From the NCBI GenBank assembly GCA_046160305.1, contig JBJXGX010000302.1:1-64000 (forward strand): 64,000 nt of DNA, given 5' to 3'. This document shows, in pieces, positions 1 to 9,101 of the stretch. Under the pieces are notes generated by a model. The model saw nothing but the letters and a program-made list of their open reading frames with translations, ran no database searches and was not told the DNA's origin. The DNA comes from SHXR01 sp046160305 (GTDB lineage Bacteria; Pseudomonadota; Gammaproteobacteria; Burkholderiales; SG8-39). Within the stretch, counting starts at the first letter, position 1; every line of letters begins with the position of its first letter. The position numbers and the translations under genes are program-made.

Positions 1-1131
1 CAGGACGTACCGCACCTCGTGTGCGCGCGTTGCTTCGCACACTGCTCCGCCGCATTCGGGATCGATCGAGGTGGTATTGACCGTACCTGGAATAAATCCG
101 CCGTCGATCGACAAGAAGCTCACCACCGCGCTGATCGCCCCGGCCGCCCCAAGCGTGTGACCGAAGAACCCCTTTACCGACGCAATGGGCTTCGTTCCAC
201 CTAGAAAGCGCGCGATGGCTGCCGCCTCGACATTGTCGTTATTGCGGGTCGCCGTGCCATGTGCATTGACGTAATCGACCGCAGCAGGATCGATGCGCGC
301 CATCGAAACCGCAGCGCGCATTGCGCGCTCCGCACCCAACCCGTGGGGATGGGGCGCCGACATGTGATGGGCATCCGAGCTTTCACCGTAGCCAAGCAAT
401 GCAAGCCCGCGTGGATTGTCGAGCGGGTCCCGTTCGAGCAATGCGAATCCGGCACCCTCGCCAAGCGAGATACCTTCCCGATGCACATCGAACGGGCGGC
501 ACCGCTCGCTCGAAACGAGTTGCAAAGCGGCGAATCCGTGCAGCGTCGTCCCGCAGAGGGAATCGACGCCGCCCACGACCACCGCATCGACCAGGCCGGC
601 AGCCATCCACCGCGCGGCGACAGCGAACGCTTTCGCACTGGATGAACACGCGGTTGAAATCACCATTGCCGGTCCATGAACACCGGAGGCTGCGCGGACG
701 AATTCCGCAAGAGACCCGAAATTGTGCGTTGTGTCCAACCACACCCTGCCCGGCAACGCTCCGGTGACCGGATCGCGCTCCCGATAGAAGATCTCGGTTG
801 TCAGAATGCCCGAGGTGCTCGTACCCATGATGACCCCGACGCGGTCCGCTCCATGTCGGACCGACGCCGCGTGGATCGCCGCGATAAACCCATCGGCTTG
901 TAAGCCGAGCCACGCAAGCCGGTTATTGCGGCAATCGTAATCGGCGAACGCGGCAGGAAAGAGGACCGACTCGATCACGGGTACCCGGCCAATGAAACCG
1001 AATGGCGGACCGGCCTCGAAGTCCGCGGGCGACAATCCCGAACGCATGGCAACGATCGCCTCGCGCGTGGGTCCGCGTCCGGCGCCAAGCGCCGTCACCG
1101 CAGTATAAGCATTGACATAGAGCGGTTCCAC
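1..1131 (-). CDS. Beta-ketoacyl-ACP synthase of the aryl polyene cluster (3' end cut by window edge)
   Basis: This is a FabF-type condensing enzyme that would elongate the polyene chain on an acyl carrier protein. I translated it from the complement strand: 377 residues are present and the frame is open to base 1, so only the last few dozen residues are missing compared with the usual 400 or so. The catalytic triad is visible: Cys162 in STACSSSA, His291 in NAHGTAT and His325 in GFFGHTLGAAG, with Lys320 just before. The start is a GTG 39 bases after the exporter gene, the last visible member of a leftward operon. No strong ribosome site precedes it. The context makes it an aryl polyene ketosynthase rather than primary-metabolism FabF; the ape letter it corresponds to cannot be decided here. 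Confidence 0.9.
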   Translation of the reverse strand, partial: MEPLYVNAYTAVTALGAGRGPTREAIVAMRSGLSPADFEAGPPFGFIGRVPVIESVLFPAAFADYDCRNNRLAWLGLQADGFIAAIHAASVRHGADRVGVIMGTSTSGILTTEIFYRERDPVTGALPGRVWLDTTHNFGSLAEFVRAASGVHGPAMVISTACSSSAKAFAVAARWMAAGLVDAVVVGGVDSLCGTTLHGFAALQLVSSERCRPFDVHREGISLGEGAGFALLERDPLDNPRGLALLGYGESSDAHHMSAPHPHGLGAERAMRAAVSMARIDPAAVDYVNAHGTATRNNDNVEAAAIARFLGGTKPIASVKGFFGHTLGAAGAISAVVSFLSIDGGFIPGTVNTTSIDPECGGAVCEATRAHEVRYVL

Positions 1132-1170
1132 AGTCCGTGAGTTTAACAAAATGACAGTGCCTTCAAGGGA

Positions 1171-3519
1171 TCACGCGGGAGAAGGGCCCGCTTCGAAGCT
1201 GGAAGGGGCTCGACTCGACCACGCCGCGGAAAAAAGAAAAGAAAGGCCTGCGCCGATCACCACGGTCACGCCGATCGTATGCAGGATCGGTGTCGCCGCG
1301 AAGGTGAGGACGCCGAATCCACAAAGCGTTGTGAGTGTCGCGACCGATATTGCGCGAGCAGCCCGGCCGCGCTCGCTTGCATCGCTCTCCCCGGTGGCGA
1401 AGAAGAGTGCGTAGTTGACCCCCGTGCCCAACACGAGCAGGAGCGAAACGACATGCAGGAATGAGATCAACGTGCCGGTCGCGACCAACAGCGCGGCGGT
1501 GGCGGCAATCGCAGCGATGACCGGAAGCACTATTCGGCACACCTGGCCCGCATTGCGCGTCCCCATGAAGAGTACCGCGATAATGAAGGCTAATCCGAAG
1601 AGGGCAAGCAGCAGCGAGCGCGAGCCGTGGGCGGACAGCATCGCGTCCGATTCACGCTTGAGATCGAAGAATCCGATGCGCGGATCGTTCATGCCGCCCA
1701 CAGCCCGCTCGATGGCGCTCGCATCACGAACAACCGCGAGCGGTGCGAGACCGGTCCATTGGCCACTGACGTTCACCAGCATCGCATCGAGGGCGCTACG
1801 CCACGGCGTGCCATCGAGGTCCGCCGGGCCCATGAGCGGCGCTTCGCGCGCGCGCGCCACATCCGCCAGGAATCCCGCGAACAGATCGTCCTTGAACGGC
1901 AACCCCGACAGCGACTTCTGCAGCCGCGCGTTGAGCTCATCCGGTGCAGGCAATGCCGCGATGCGCTGACGTTGCGCCCGCGGACCCGGGAGATAACGCG
2001 CGGGTGAGTCATAACTTGCGAGTGCCTGATCGACGATCGATTGATCGAGAACCTTATGGACGGCGTCGAAGCCATCGAGCACCGACGCGATGCTTTCGCC
2101 TCGAACGGTAACGAGATAGCGCACATCGGGCGCGCCGACGGTGTCACGCATCTGCTGATCCAGCGCCTTGTCCGTGTCCGCGATCGGGTTCAATCGTTCA
2201 AGATCGCGCTCCCAGACCGAAGTATTCGAGACGAGAAGAATCGCGATGCTCGCAACGAGGACCAACGGCACGATGAGGCGCATGCGGCGCGCATGGACAA
2301 TCCATCGATTGATCCATCGACCACCCCGCTCGAAGCCTGCGGTGCCAAGCGTGCCGGCGTCCGGCGTCAAGATCGGCAGGACAAAGCGGGTCACCAGGCC
2401 GGCGACACCCACCCCCACCAGCGTGAAGAGCCCAAGCTGCGCGATGCCATTGAAACTCGACGCGAGCATGGCGGCCGACCCAAGTACCGTGGTCAGCACG
2501 GCGATCCGGAGGCTGGATCCGATCCGTCGCGCGGTTTCTGCAATGCTCTCGTTGGCACGCCGCTGCATGAATAGATACGTGGGGTAGTCGACGGCCTCCC
2601 CGATCAGCGTTGCACCAAATCCGATGGTAATGATGTGGCACGTGCCAAACGTGAGCCCCACGGCCCCGATGGCGGCGACTATTCCTGAGGCCACCGGCAG
2701 AAATGCGATCAGCGTGAGGCGTGCGCTGCGGTAGGCGAACAAGAGCACGACGAATACCAGCAATGTGGAGGCGATGGTCAGCCACCAGGCGTCGCGCTGG
2801 ATCGACTCCTGCGATTTCAGCGCGAACACCGACGGACCGGCCAGCACCATCGACAGTGCCTCGTCGCGTTTGATCGCGCCAAAGGCGGTGCCGATCGCGT
2901 CCTGCACCTGCCGCTGCTCATGCATATCGAATCCGGCCGAAAGGGATTCGGCCATCAGCAGAGCGCGCCCTCTCACGCCATCGAACCAGACGCCCTCGTG
3001 CATCGGCGGTTGCGGGCGCGCGAACTGCTCTGCGATCAGCGCAAGAAATTCACCGGTCGGATCGCGCGGCAACCAGCGCCGTACGATCGCGCCAAGCGGC
3101 GATGCGAGCGTATCGAGGCGGGCTTCCAGCGCGCTTCGCATCGCCTCGACCGTGAATCGGTCCGGTGTGACCGCTGCGCTAAGGTGGTAGCGCCAGGCGA
3201 AGAGCTTCTCCTCGGCTTCGGTTCCGAGCAAGGGCTCGCCGTTCGCGACTTGACGAAACTTGCCGGTCTCGCGCAGCGCCTTCGCCATCGCCTTGCTTGC
3301 CGCGGCAACGCGCGCCGAGTCGGATCCTTCGATCCCGATGATCACCAATCGGGACGCGATCCCATCGGACAACTGGGCGATCATCAGCGCTTCGGTGGGC
3401 GACTGCGGATTGGGAAGAAAGCTCGCAAGATCCGAGACGTAGCGCGTGTAGCCGAGCACCAACAACAGCAGGATGCCGAACGAGCCCAGCCACGACACCA
3501 CGACAACGCGTGCTTTCAA
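1171..3519 (-). CDS. RND/MMPL-type exporter of the aryl polyene cluster
   Basis: A 782-residue inner-membrane transporter with the two-fold RND/MMPL layout: one N-terminal membrane helix, a large periplasmic loop, five helices around residues 250-400, then the same pattern repeated, ending with five helices near residues 630-775. In aryl polyene clusters this family is proposed to move the pigment-lipid out of the inner membrane together with the LolA-like protein encoded just upstream. The start is a TTG that overlaps the stop of the upstream gene as TTGA; a GAGG sits 7 bases before it, and no in-frame ATG is nearby, so translational coupling is likely. Function is inferred from family and context. 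Confidence 0.88.
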   Translation of the reverse strand: MKARVVVVSWLGSFGILLLLVLGYTRYVSDLASFLPNPQSPTEALMIAQLSDGIASRLVIIGIEGSDSARVAAASKAMAKALRETGKFRQVANGEPLLGTEAEEKLFAWRYHLSAAVTPDRFTVEAMRSALEARLDTLASPLGAIVRRWLPRDPTGEFLALIAEQFARPQPPMHEGVWFDGVRGRALLMAESLSAGFDMHEQRQVQDAIGTAFGAIKRDEALSMVLAGPSVFALKSQESIQRDAWWLTIASTLLVFVVLLFAYRSARLTLIAFLPVASGIVAAIGAVGLTFGTCHIITIGFGATLIGEAVDYPTYLFMQRRANESIAETARRIGSSLRIAVLTTVLGSAAMLASSFNGIAQLGLFTLVGVGVAGLVTRFVLPILTPDAGTLGTAGFERGGRWINRWIVHARRMRLIVPLVLVASIAILLVSNTSVWERDLERLNPIADTDKALDQQMRDTVGAPDVRYLVTVRGESIASVLDGFDAVHKVLDQSIVDQALASYDSPARYLPGPRAQRQRIAALPAPDELNARLQKSLSGLPFKDDLFAGFLADVARAREAPLMGPADLDGTPWRSALDAMLVNVSGQWTGLAPLAVVRDASAIERAVGGMNDPRIGFFDLKRESDAMLSAHGSRSLLLALFGLAFIIAVLFMGTRNAGQVCRIVLPVIAAIAATAALLVATGTLISFLHVVSLLLVLGTGVNYALFFATGESDASERGRAARAISVATLTTLCGFGVLTFAATPILHTIGVTVVIGAGLSFLFSAAWSSRAPSSFEAGPSPA

Positions 3520-4130
3520 CGCATTGCCTCGAACTGGGTGACGGTTCGATCACCGCTCGCCTCGACGATCTCCATGGAGCGCAGCACACCCGACCCGCCG
3601 GTCATTCGAATGACGCGCACGAATTCAGCGAGTTGCAAATCGGACGGCAAGAGGACCAATGTCCATCCGCTTGCCTCGCCGACAAGTTCGAGACGATAGA
3701 ACTTGCGCAGCGCCGCCGCATCGCCACGCAGGGTCGAGCGGATGCTGTCGACCAATGCCCGGAGCATCGGTTGCTGGTCGAGCGACATCGTATGCGTGCG
3801 CCCGTCCCGCTTGCGCTCGATAGTGATTATTGCGCCATCGATCGTATAACGCTCCTCGGCCGGGATGCGAATGCGCCGCTCGAGAAAATCGGGGCGGCGA
3901 AACCGCATCTCCCCGGCGAGTTCGATCGGCGTTTTCAAAAGTGCCGAGTGCTTCGTTTCCTTGAACCGGACGGTTGCATCGCCCTGCTCCGCGAGCACTC
4001 GCATCAACTGATCAATCGTGAAGGCCTGCGCGCCCGCGGCGTTCACGATACAGGCGAAACATACGCAACAAACGCAAAGCACCCCGATCACCCGGGACGC
4101 GGCGGACACGCGCCTACTGCCAAAAATCAT
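3516..4130 (-). CDS. LolA-like outer-membrane carrier protein of the aryl polyene cluster
   Basis: Predicted 204-residue periplasmic protein of the LolA-related family found in aryl polyene and xanthomonadin clusters, where it is thought to ferry the pigment across the periplasm. The N-terminus is a clear signal peptide: basic start, hydrophobic core rich in Val and Cys, and a likely cut after GAQA near residue 36. The mature part has the LolA-type pattern (FKETKHSALLKTPIELAG, then FRRPDFLERR, where LolA has its target-extraction strands). I chose the ATG at 4130, which overlaps the upstream acyltransferase gene by 17 bases; an upstream in-frame start would destroy the signal peptide. It is distinct from the housekeeping lolA at 29.4-30.0 kb. 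Confidence 0.85.
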   Translation of the reverse strand: MIFGSRRVSAASRVIGVLCVCCVCFACIVNAAGAQAFTIDQLMRVLAEQGDATVRFKETKHSALLKTPIELAGEMRFRRPDFLERRIRIPAEERYTIDGAIITIERKRDGRTHTMSLDQQPMLRALVDSIRSTLRGDAAALRKFYRLELVGEASGWTLVLLPSDLQLAEFVRVIRMTGGSGVLRSMEIVEASGDRTVTQFEAMR

Positions 4131-5013
4131 AGAAATTGAACCAGTTGTACGGGGCGAGGCGTGCGTAGTGTTGCAGGCGTTGCGCGTACGCCTCGACCAA
4201 CACCGGCAGCGCTTCGGCGCGCCGGTCACGGGTCAACGCCACCCGATCCGCGAGTTGTTCGATGTGGATGTCGTAGCGATTGCCGCCCCGATAGAGCCCG
4301 AATCCGACAAACACCGGCGCGCGCAGTGCGGCTGTGAGCGACATCGGACCGAGCGGAAACGAGGCAGGACTGCCGAGAAAACTGAGCGGGATGGTCTTGT
4401 CGCCCGGGCGTGCCCGATCCCCGAGAATGCCGACAAGCGCGCCCGCATCGAGGCGCTCTTTCGCGTGAATCGCCGATGCGGGGTCGCCGACATTGATGAT
4501 CGAATCGATCGCTCGCGGATTGATATCGAGCAGCACGCTTCGGATCTTTCGCGCGTTCGCCTCGTCCATGATCATCACGACATCGCATCCCCCCGCATGC
4601 TCGCCGCACGCACGCAACGCCTCGAAGCTGCCAAGATGCGAGCCAAGCAGCACGCACCCGCCATTGCGCAGCGCGGTATCGAGCGCCTCGCGCCCGAACA
4701 CCTGGACCTCGAAGGCATCGTAGCGGCCGGCAACGAAGTAGACGCGATCCACCACGACGGCGGCGAAACTGAACAGATGCCGCAGGAGATCGACCAGGCC
4801 CGGCTTGCGTCCATGCGCCCGCTCAAGAAATTGACGGGAGGCCCGCCTTGCCCGCGGAACCGCAACGGCGAAGTAGAGAACGATCGGCGGCAGCATCAGC
4901 CGCGCCCACCGCCGGCCGGCCGCGAGAATGAACCACGCCATGAACCGCATCAGGACCGGGGAGCCGCGCTCGTCGGCCGTGCGCCAGTCGGGTTGTTCGG
5001 AGACCGCGCTCAT
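4114..5013 (-). CDS. LpxL/HtrB-like lipid acyltransferase of the aryl polyene cluster
   Basis: A 299-residue inner-membrane-associated acyltransferase of the LpxL/MsbB superfamily. The HX4E catalytic motif is present as His126 to Glu131 (GSHLGSFEA), and a hydrophobic segment near residues 35-52 would anchor it. Family members of this type occur in nearly all aryl polyene clusters and probably join the polyene acyl chain to its lipid or sugar carrier; the acceptor is unknown here. The ATG at 5013 overlaps the stop of the dehydratase gene as ATGA, a strong argument for this start over the longer open frame that extends 180 bases upstream through the dehydratase gene. Confidence 0.87.
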   Translation of the reverse strand: MSAVSEQPDWRTADERGSPVLMRFMAWFILAAGRRWARLMLPPIVLYFAVAVPRARRASRQFLERAHGRKPGLVDLLRHLFSFAAVVVDRVYFVAGRYDAFEVQVFGREALDTALRNGGCVLLGSHLGSFEALRACGEHAGGCDVVMIMDEANARKIRSVLLDINPRAIDSIINVGDPASAIHAKERLDAGALVGILGDRARPGDKTIPLSFLGSPASFPLGPMSLTAALRAPVFVGFGLYRGGNRYDIHIEQLADRVALTRDRRAEALPVLVEAYAQRLQHYARLAPYNWFNFYDFWQ

Positions 5014-5312
5014 GGTGTCTTGAACACGAGGACGCCGCGCGCGACGAGGCGCTCGCCAACCGAGCACTCGAAATCGACGCGGCCGTTGACCATTGTGCGG
5101 AAACCCACTGCGCACCGTTGGGCCGGCAAGAGCGGCGTGTGGAATTTCGCCTGCGGGACGGCGTCGATGATGGCGTCGGGATGCCGGTCGCAATAGGCCG
5201 CTACGACGCGGGCCAGCAACAAGACACCGGGCACGACCGGCCGCCCGGGAAAGTGTCCGGGCAGCGCAGGATGGTCGTGCGCAATCTCGATGATGTCGCG
5301 CTGTTCAATCAC
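5010..5312 (-). CDS. ApeI-like hotdog 3-hydroxyacyl-ACP dehydratase
   Basis: A 100-residue single hotdog-fold protein of the FabZ/ApeI type. The helix motif HPALPGHFPGRPVVPGV, with the catalytic His of GHFPG, is visible at residues 14-30. It would remove water from the 3-hydroxyacyl intermediate during each round of polyene synthesis. I start it at the GTG at 5312: a GGAAG sits 7 bases upstream, the gene then overlaps the ligase stop by 8 bases, and homology begins right there. An ATG at 5372 is possible but would add 20 residues with no family resemblance. The stop overlaps the next gene as ATGA. Confidence 0.85.
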   Translation of the reverse strand: MIEQRDIIEIAHDHPALPGHFPGRPVVPGVLLLARVVAAYCDRHPDAIIDAVPQAKFHTPLLPAQRCAVGFRTMVNGRVDFECSVGERLVARGVLVFKTP

Positions 5313-6666
5313 TTGGACGCTTCCGTTGAGCGGCCTTGCAAGCGTACTCGCGTTCGAGCGCACGCAACGCATCGAGCGAAAGCTTGCCCGATGCAGCGCG
5401 AGGCAATTGATCGACCAGGACCAACGGACGCGGGAGGAATGCGGGATCGATGCGGGTGCGAAGCGCGCGGCGCAAAGCGGTTGCAGTGAGAGCGGGCGCC
5501 ACGACGAACGCCATCAATCGTTGGACCGCGCCGTCGACTGCATCCGGAACATGAAAAATCCCATCGATGACACCGTGAATCTCCGCGAGCTTATGACTCA
5601 GATCAGCAAGGGACGCCCGCTTGCCGGCGACATTCACGATATCGTCGCGACGGCCCGCGAGATTGAATGTGGTTGCACCGAGCACGTCGATCGTGTCTGT
5701 AGGTACTTTCGCGCTGTCGACATGCCCTCCGGCGAACGACCACTCCCCTTCCGTTTGGACAAGCTGAATGTCCGGCATGGTTTGCCACGGCCCGTCGTCG
5801 ATCGTGCGCCGAACCGCGACCATGCCGGCTTCGGTGAATCCATAGATCTCGCGGACTGTCGCGCCGTAACGCCGTTCCGCGTCACGTGCAAGCGCGACCG
5901 ATAGCGGGGCCGCGGCGGATACGATCAGGTCGAGCGCGGGGAATCGCACATCGGCCTCGAGGCAGGCGCGAATGTGCACCGGTGCGGTGACGAGGACCCG
6001 GGGTGATGGCATTTGCGCGAGCGCGTCGGCGACGTCGTTGGGAAAGAGCGGACGTCCGACATGGAACGCGCCGCCCGCGAGCAAGGGCAACAGGACCGTC
6101 GATTCGAGGCCGTACATGTGCTGCGGGGGAACAGTCCCAAGAATATTGAATCGTGCCGGAAGATCGAGCGCCGCCCGCTCCGCACTTGCACCGGCCGTCA
6201 ACATTCCCCACCGCTTCACATTCGACTTCGGGACGCCGGTGCTGCCGGATGTAAATACGAGCGCGACCACGCGTTCAGGCGCGATGGCGGGTACCGCCGG
6301 CGTGTGCGTCGCCGCGACGTGATGGGTCTCGTACAGGACAACCGGTACCGGACATCCGGGCACGGGCGCTTCGGCGATGGCAAACGAATTGGGATGCGTC
6401 TCGACGACTTGTTCAAGCGTGCGTGGTGTGCGGTTCTGGGGCAGCAGGTTGGTGCGCCCGGCCAACGCCACGGCTGCGAACGTGACCGCGAACCGATAGC
6501 GGTCCTCGCACAGATTGAGAACGTCCTTGTCGGTGGGCAGCGCTCGCGCGAGTCCGGCCGCATCACGAAGGAATGTTTGCGCGGACACCGGGCCATCGGC
6601 ACGATACGCGACGGCCGCGCCAAGATCCGTATGGCCGATCAGACGATGCCTAACGCCACTGCCCAT
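5305..6666 (-). CDS. AMP-forming acyl/aryl-ACP ligase (ApeH-like) of the aryl polyene cluster
   Basis: A 453-residue member of the adenylate-forming superfamily. Seen in sequence: the phosphate-binding loop LVFTSGSTGVPKS, the FTEAG motif of the A5 region, the RRDDIVNVAGKR hinge, and the C-terminal lysine motif ASGKLSLDAL. In studied aryl polyene systems the equivalent enzyme activates the aromatic starter (4-hydroxybenzoate type) and loads it onto an ACP. The ATG lies 6 bases after the membrane-protein gene stop, and the end overlaps the dehydratase. It is shorter than typical fatty acyl-CoA ligases, as usual for this subfamily. Confidence 0.88.
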   Translation of the reverse strand: MGSGVRHRLIGHTDLGAAVAYRADGPVSAQTFLRDAAGLARALPTDKDVLNLCEDRYRFAVTFAAVALAGRTNLLPQNRTPRTLEQVVETHPNSFAIAEAPVPGCPVPVVLYETHHVAATHTPAVPAIAPERVVALVFTSGSTGVPKSNVKRWGMLTAGASAERAALDLPARFNILGTVPPQHMYGLESTVLLPLLAGGAFHVGRPLFPNDVADALAQMPSPRVLVTAPVHIRACLEADVRFPALDLIVSAAAPLSVALARDAERRYGATVREIYGFTEAGMVAVRRTIDDGPWQTMPDIQLVQTEGEWSFAGGHVDSAKVPTDTIDVLGATTFNLAGRRDDIVNVAGKRASLADLSHKLAEIHGVIDGIFHVPDAVDGAVQRLMAFVVAPALTATALRRALRTRIDPAFLPRPLVLVDQLPRAASGKLSLDALRALEREYACKAAQRKRPSD

Positions 6667-6672
6667 CGGCGA

Positions 6673-7287
6673 TCAACGCATCAATTGCGGCGCATTGCGC
6701 GCGATATTGATCGCGACACGCACCGGATTCTTGTGGGCGAAATGGGGGAACGCCCACCACTGGCGATAGGCATATTCCGCGAAGTAGAGGACGGAGAGAA
6801 GCACCCAGCTCAGCACATTTGTGAAAAGGGACAGCGTTTCGGTGGAGGCGAGAAACGCGAGCAGAAGGGTGATGAGCGCCAGCACCACGAAGAATATCGA
6901 CCACACGAACGTGACCTGCCGCGCGTAGTGAACGAGCTCCAACGGGAAGCCTTCCGGGTGCTCCATCCGTGCGAACCGTTCGATCAGCGGCACATGGCCT
7001 GACCGGAGGGTCCGTCCGAAGATCCACGCCAGTCCGGCATAGACGAAAGCGGCCCAGATCGGCGTGATTGCCCGCGCGAAACGAATGTCGACCAGGTAGG
7101 CCGCACCGACCACGAGGGCTGCCCCAAGCACGTGACGCATCAGGCGGCCGCTTCGCAGGCCGGCAATCAATAGCACCGCGGCCGCGAGCAGAAGGAATAC
7201 GCGCAGCAGCGCATCGCTTTCGCGAACGATTGCCCAATGAAGAAACAGCGGACCGACGACCGCGACCGCCACGAGAAAGGATTTCAT
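6673..7287 (-). CDS. Small polytopic membrane protein of the aryl polyene cluster (COG4648-like)
   Basis: A 204-residue protein with about six hydrophobic segments: near residues 3-22, 30-45, 52-75, 78-95, 125-150 and 155-175. A conserved family of such proteins sits between the ACP and the ligase in many aryl polyene clusters, with no established biochemical role. I chose the ATG at 7287 because GGGGA lies about 8 bases upstream; an ATG at 7314 would add nine polar residues. It is 54 bases downstream of the ACP gene and 6 bases before the ligase gene, so it belongs to the same transcript. The family name is from memory and needs a profile search. Confidence 0.75.
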   Translation of the reverse strand: MKSFLVAVAVVGPLFLHWAIVRESDALLRVFLLLAAAVLLIAGLRSGRLMRHVLGAALVVGAAYLVDIRFARAITPIWAAFVYAGLAWIFGRTLRSGHVPLIERFARMEHPEGFPLELVHYARQVTFVWSIFFVVLALITLLLAFLASTETLSLFTNVLSWVLLSVLYFAEYAYRQWWAFPHFAHKNPVRVAINIARNAPQLMR

Positions 7288-7341
7288 ACGATTATCCCCG
7301 GACCGATCCGGCATACGCCGACGTGGCGCGCGCGGATGGCC

Positions 7342-7608
7342 TCACTTGGGGCGCCGTTCCTCGATGTGGCGGGCGAGCGTGCGCAAGGTTGCGAAGATCC
7401 GCTCGTTGTCCGCATCATCCGCGCGCAACTGCACGCCATAGCGCTTGGAGATCGCAAGTGAGATCTCCAGCATGTCGATCGAATCAAGCCCTAGTCCGTC
7501 GCCATAGAGCGGAGCTTCGGGCTCGATCTCGTCGGGCTGCACCTCAAGATTGAGGGCTTCGACCATCAGGCCGGAAATTTCCGCTTCGAGGGGCGTTTTA
7601 GTCATCAT
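7342..7608 (-). CDS. Acyl carrier protein of the aryl polyene cluster
   Basis: An 88-residue acidic carrier protein. The phosphopantetheine site is GLGLDSIDMLE with Ser43 as the attachment residue, preceded by the acidic helix 1 and followed by a LEIS helix 2. It would carry the aryl starter and growing polyene. Two consecutive ATG codons open the gene (7608 and 7605). Aryl polyene clusters usually have two ACPs; only this one is in the window, so the partner may lie beyond the left edge. A 137-base gap separates it from the upstream oxidoreductase and could hold a secondary promoter. Confidence 0.92.
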   Translation of the reverse strand: MMTKTPLEAEISGLMVEALNLEVQPDEIEPEAPLYGDGLGLDSIDMLEISLAISKRYGVQLRADDADNERIFATLRTLARHIEERRPK

Positions 7609-7745
7609 CGGTTCATGTCGTTGTCGCGGCCATTTTACCCTATGGATCGAGTGGCTCCGCGCACGATGTCGCCCGCATGACTCGCTTTGACCAATTTAGG
7701 TCACTCGCACCGGGCCCGTCGGATCCAGGCGGCGGCCGGCGCAAG

Positions 7746-9044
7746 CTAGGCGCCGGAGACCGGACGAATATTTATCCTGCGCTTGCGCATCGCCGTCCAA
7801 CTGCGAAGCGGGGCACACGCGTTGCCAAGATAGTAGATCCCTTTGAAGATCGTTACCCGCCAATGCACGCCATTCCGCCGGAAGATGTCTCCCGCCAGGA
7901 ACGCGATCAGTCCCTCGACAACGCCCAAGACATTCTTCGGATCCATGATGAGCATACGCATGGTCGGTGTCGTCATCCGATAGATGAACCACTTGAAGAT
8001 GCGAATCGCGCGGCGCATGCGCCGCTCGTGCTTGCGCATGAGCGCGGGCGCGCTCGCCGGATCGCGGAGCGCCGTATCGACCGCCTCCGCACCGACAAAT
8101 GCGCTCGACATCGCGAGATACACCCCGGATGAGAAGATCGGGTCGACGAAGGCGAACGCATCGCCCACCATCAGATAATTCGCGCCACAGGCTCGCGCGG
8201 CCTCGTAGCTGTAGTTGCCGGTCGCGGTAACCGGTGCGATGCGCCGCGCGTGCACAAGGCGCTCCGCCAGGGCCGGCACGGTGGCGATCGTATCGTCCAG
8301 GAACTGTTCGAGATTGGTCTGCCGCGATTTCAGGTAGTAGGGCCAACACACCGCGCCCACGCTGGTGACACCGCGTGCGAGCGGGATGAACCACATCCAG
8401 CCGTGATCGAACCAGTAAATGCTGATGTTTCCCGCCGCGGGCCCCGCATGACGCGATGCGCCCTCGTAGTGCCCAAAGATCGCCGCGCTGTTGTGCTTCC
8501 GGTTGGCAACTTTGGTATGAAGCTGCCCGGCGAGAAAGGTATCGCGTCCGGAGGCATCGATCAGAAACCGTGCATCCCAGGCCTGATCGCCCGCCAATCC
8601 CTCCGAGCGGACCCGCACACCGTCCTGCGCAAAGTCCACCTGCAGGGCGCGCGTCTCCTCGAACACAGCCACCCCATTACGTTGGGCGTTACGCAACAGG
8701 ATGTTGTCGAAGTCGGATCGATGCACCTGGAATGCGGTCGGCAGCGATTTATCGAGTGCGTCGGCAAAGTTGAAGACTTGCGACTTGCCGTGATACTTCG
8801 AATCGAACTCGGCCCCCGGCTTCACGATGCCGATCGCCTCGATCTCAGGCAGCACCCCGAGCGCCTCGAGCAGCGGGTTGTTGTGCGGGAGCAGGGATTC
8901 GCCGATGTGGAAGCGCGGATGCCGGTCTTTTTCAAGCAGCGCGACCCGCCACCCTTTGCGGGCGAGGAGCGTGCCGATCGACGAACCGCCCGGACCGCCG
9001 CCGATTATCAGCACATCATAGAGGGTAGATGACGGGGCTTCCAT
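7746..9044 (-). CDS. Flavin-dependent halogenase-like FAD enzyme of the aryl polyene cluster
   Basis: A 432-residue FAD protein (counting from the ATG at 9044). Seen in sequence: the dinucleotide fold GGGPGGSS at residues 15-22, an HIGESLLP segment at 47-53, a KPGAEF segment with Lys75, and GWMWFIP at 215-221, which fits the WxWxIP signature that distinguishes flavin halogenases from mono-oxygenases. GDAFAFVDPIFSSG forms the second FAD motif. In xanthomonadin clusters a related enzyme is linked to bromination of the aryl head group, so this pigment may be halogenated. A GTG at 9092 and an ATG at 9056 are alternative starts. A flavin reductase partner is not in the window. A non-halogenating reductase or hydroxylase of the same superfamily remains possible. 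Confidence 0.78.
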   Translation of the reverse strand: MEAPSSTLYDVLIIGGGPGGSSIGTLLARKGWRVALLEKDRHPRFHIGESLLPHNNPLLEALGVLPEIEAIGIVKPGAEFDSKYHGKSQVFNFADALDKSLPTAFQVHRSDFDNILLRNAQRNGVAVFEETRALQVDFAQDGVRVRSEGLAGDQAWDARFLIDASGRDTFLAGQLHTKVANRKHNSAAIFGHYEGASRHAGPAAGNISIYWFDHGWMWFIPLARGVTSVGAVCWPYYLKSRQTNLEQFLDDTIATVPALAERLVHARRIAPVTATGNYSYEAARACGANYLMVGDAFAFVDPIFSSGVYLAMSSAFVGAEAVDTALRDPASAPALMRKHERRMRRAIRIFKWFIYRMTTPTMRMLIMDPKNVLGVVEGLIAFLAGDIFRRNGVHWRVTIFKGIYYLGNACAPLRSWTAMRKRRINIRPVSGA

Positions 9045-9101
9045 TGAGCCCGCCATTATAGGCGCGGAAGACCCGGTCAGTCTGTTTGGCACGACGCATC
9101 T

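Noticed and set aside
4018..5196. A 392-codon plus-strand frame opposite the acyltransferase and LolA-like genes
   Set aside because: Antisense to genes with clear motifs and coupled starts; no domain resemblance.
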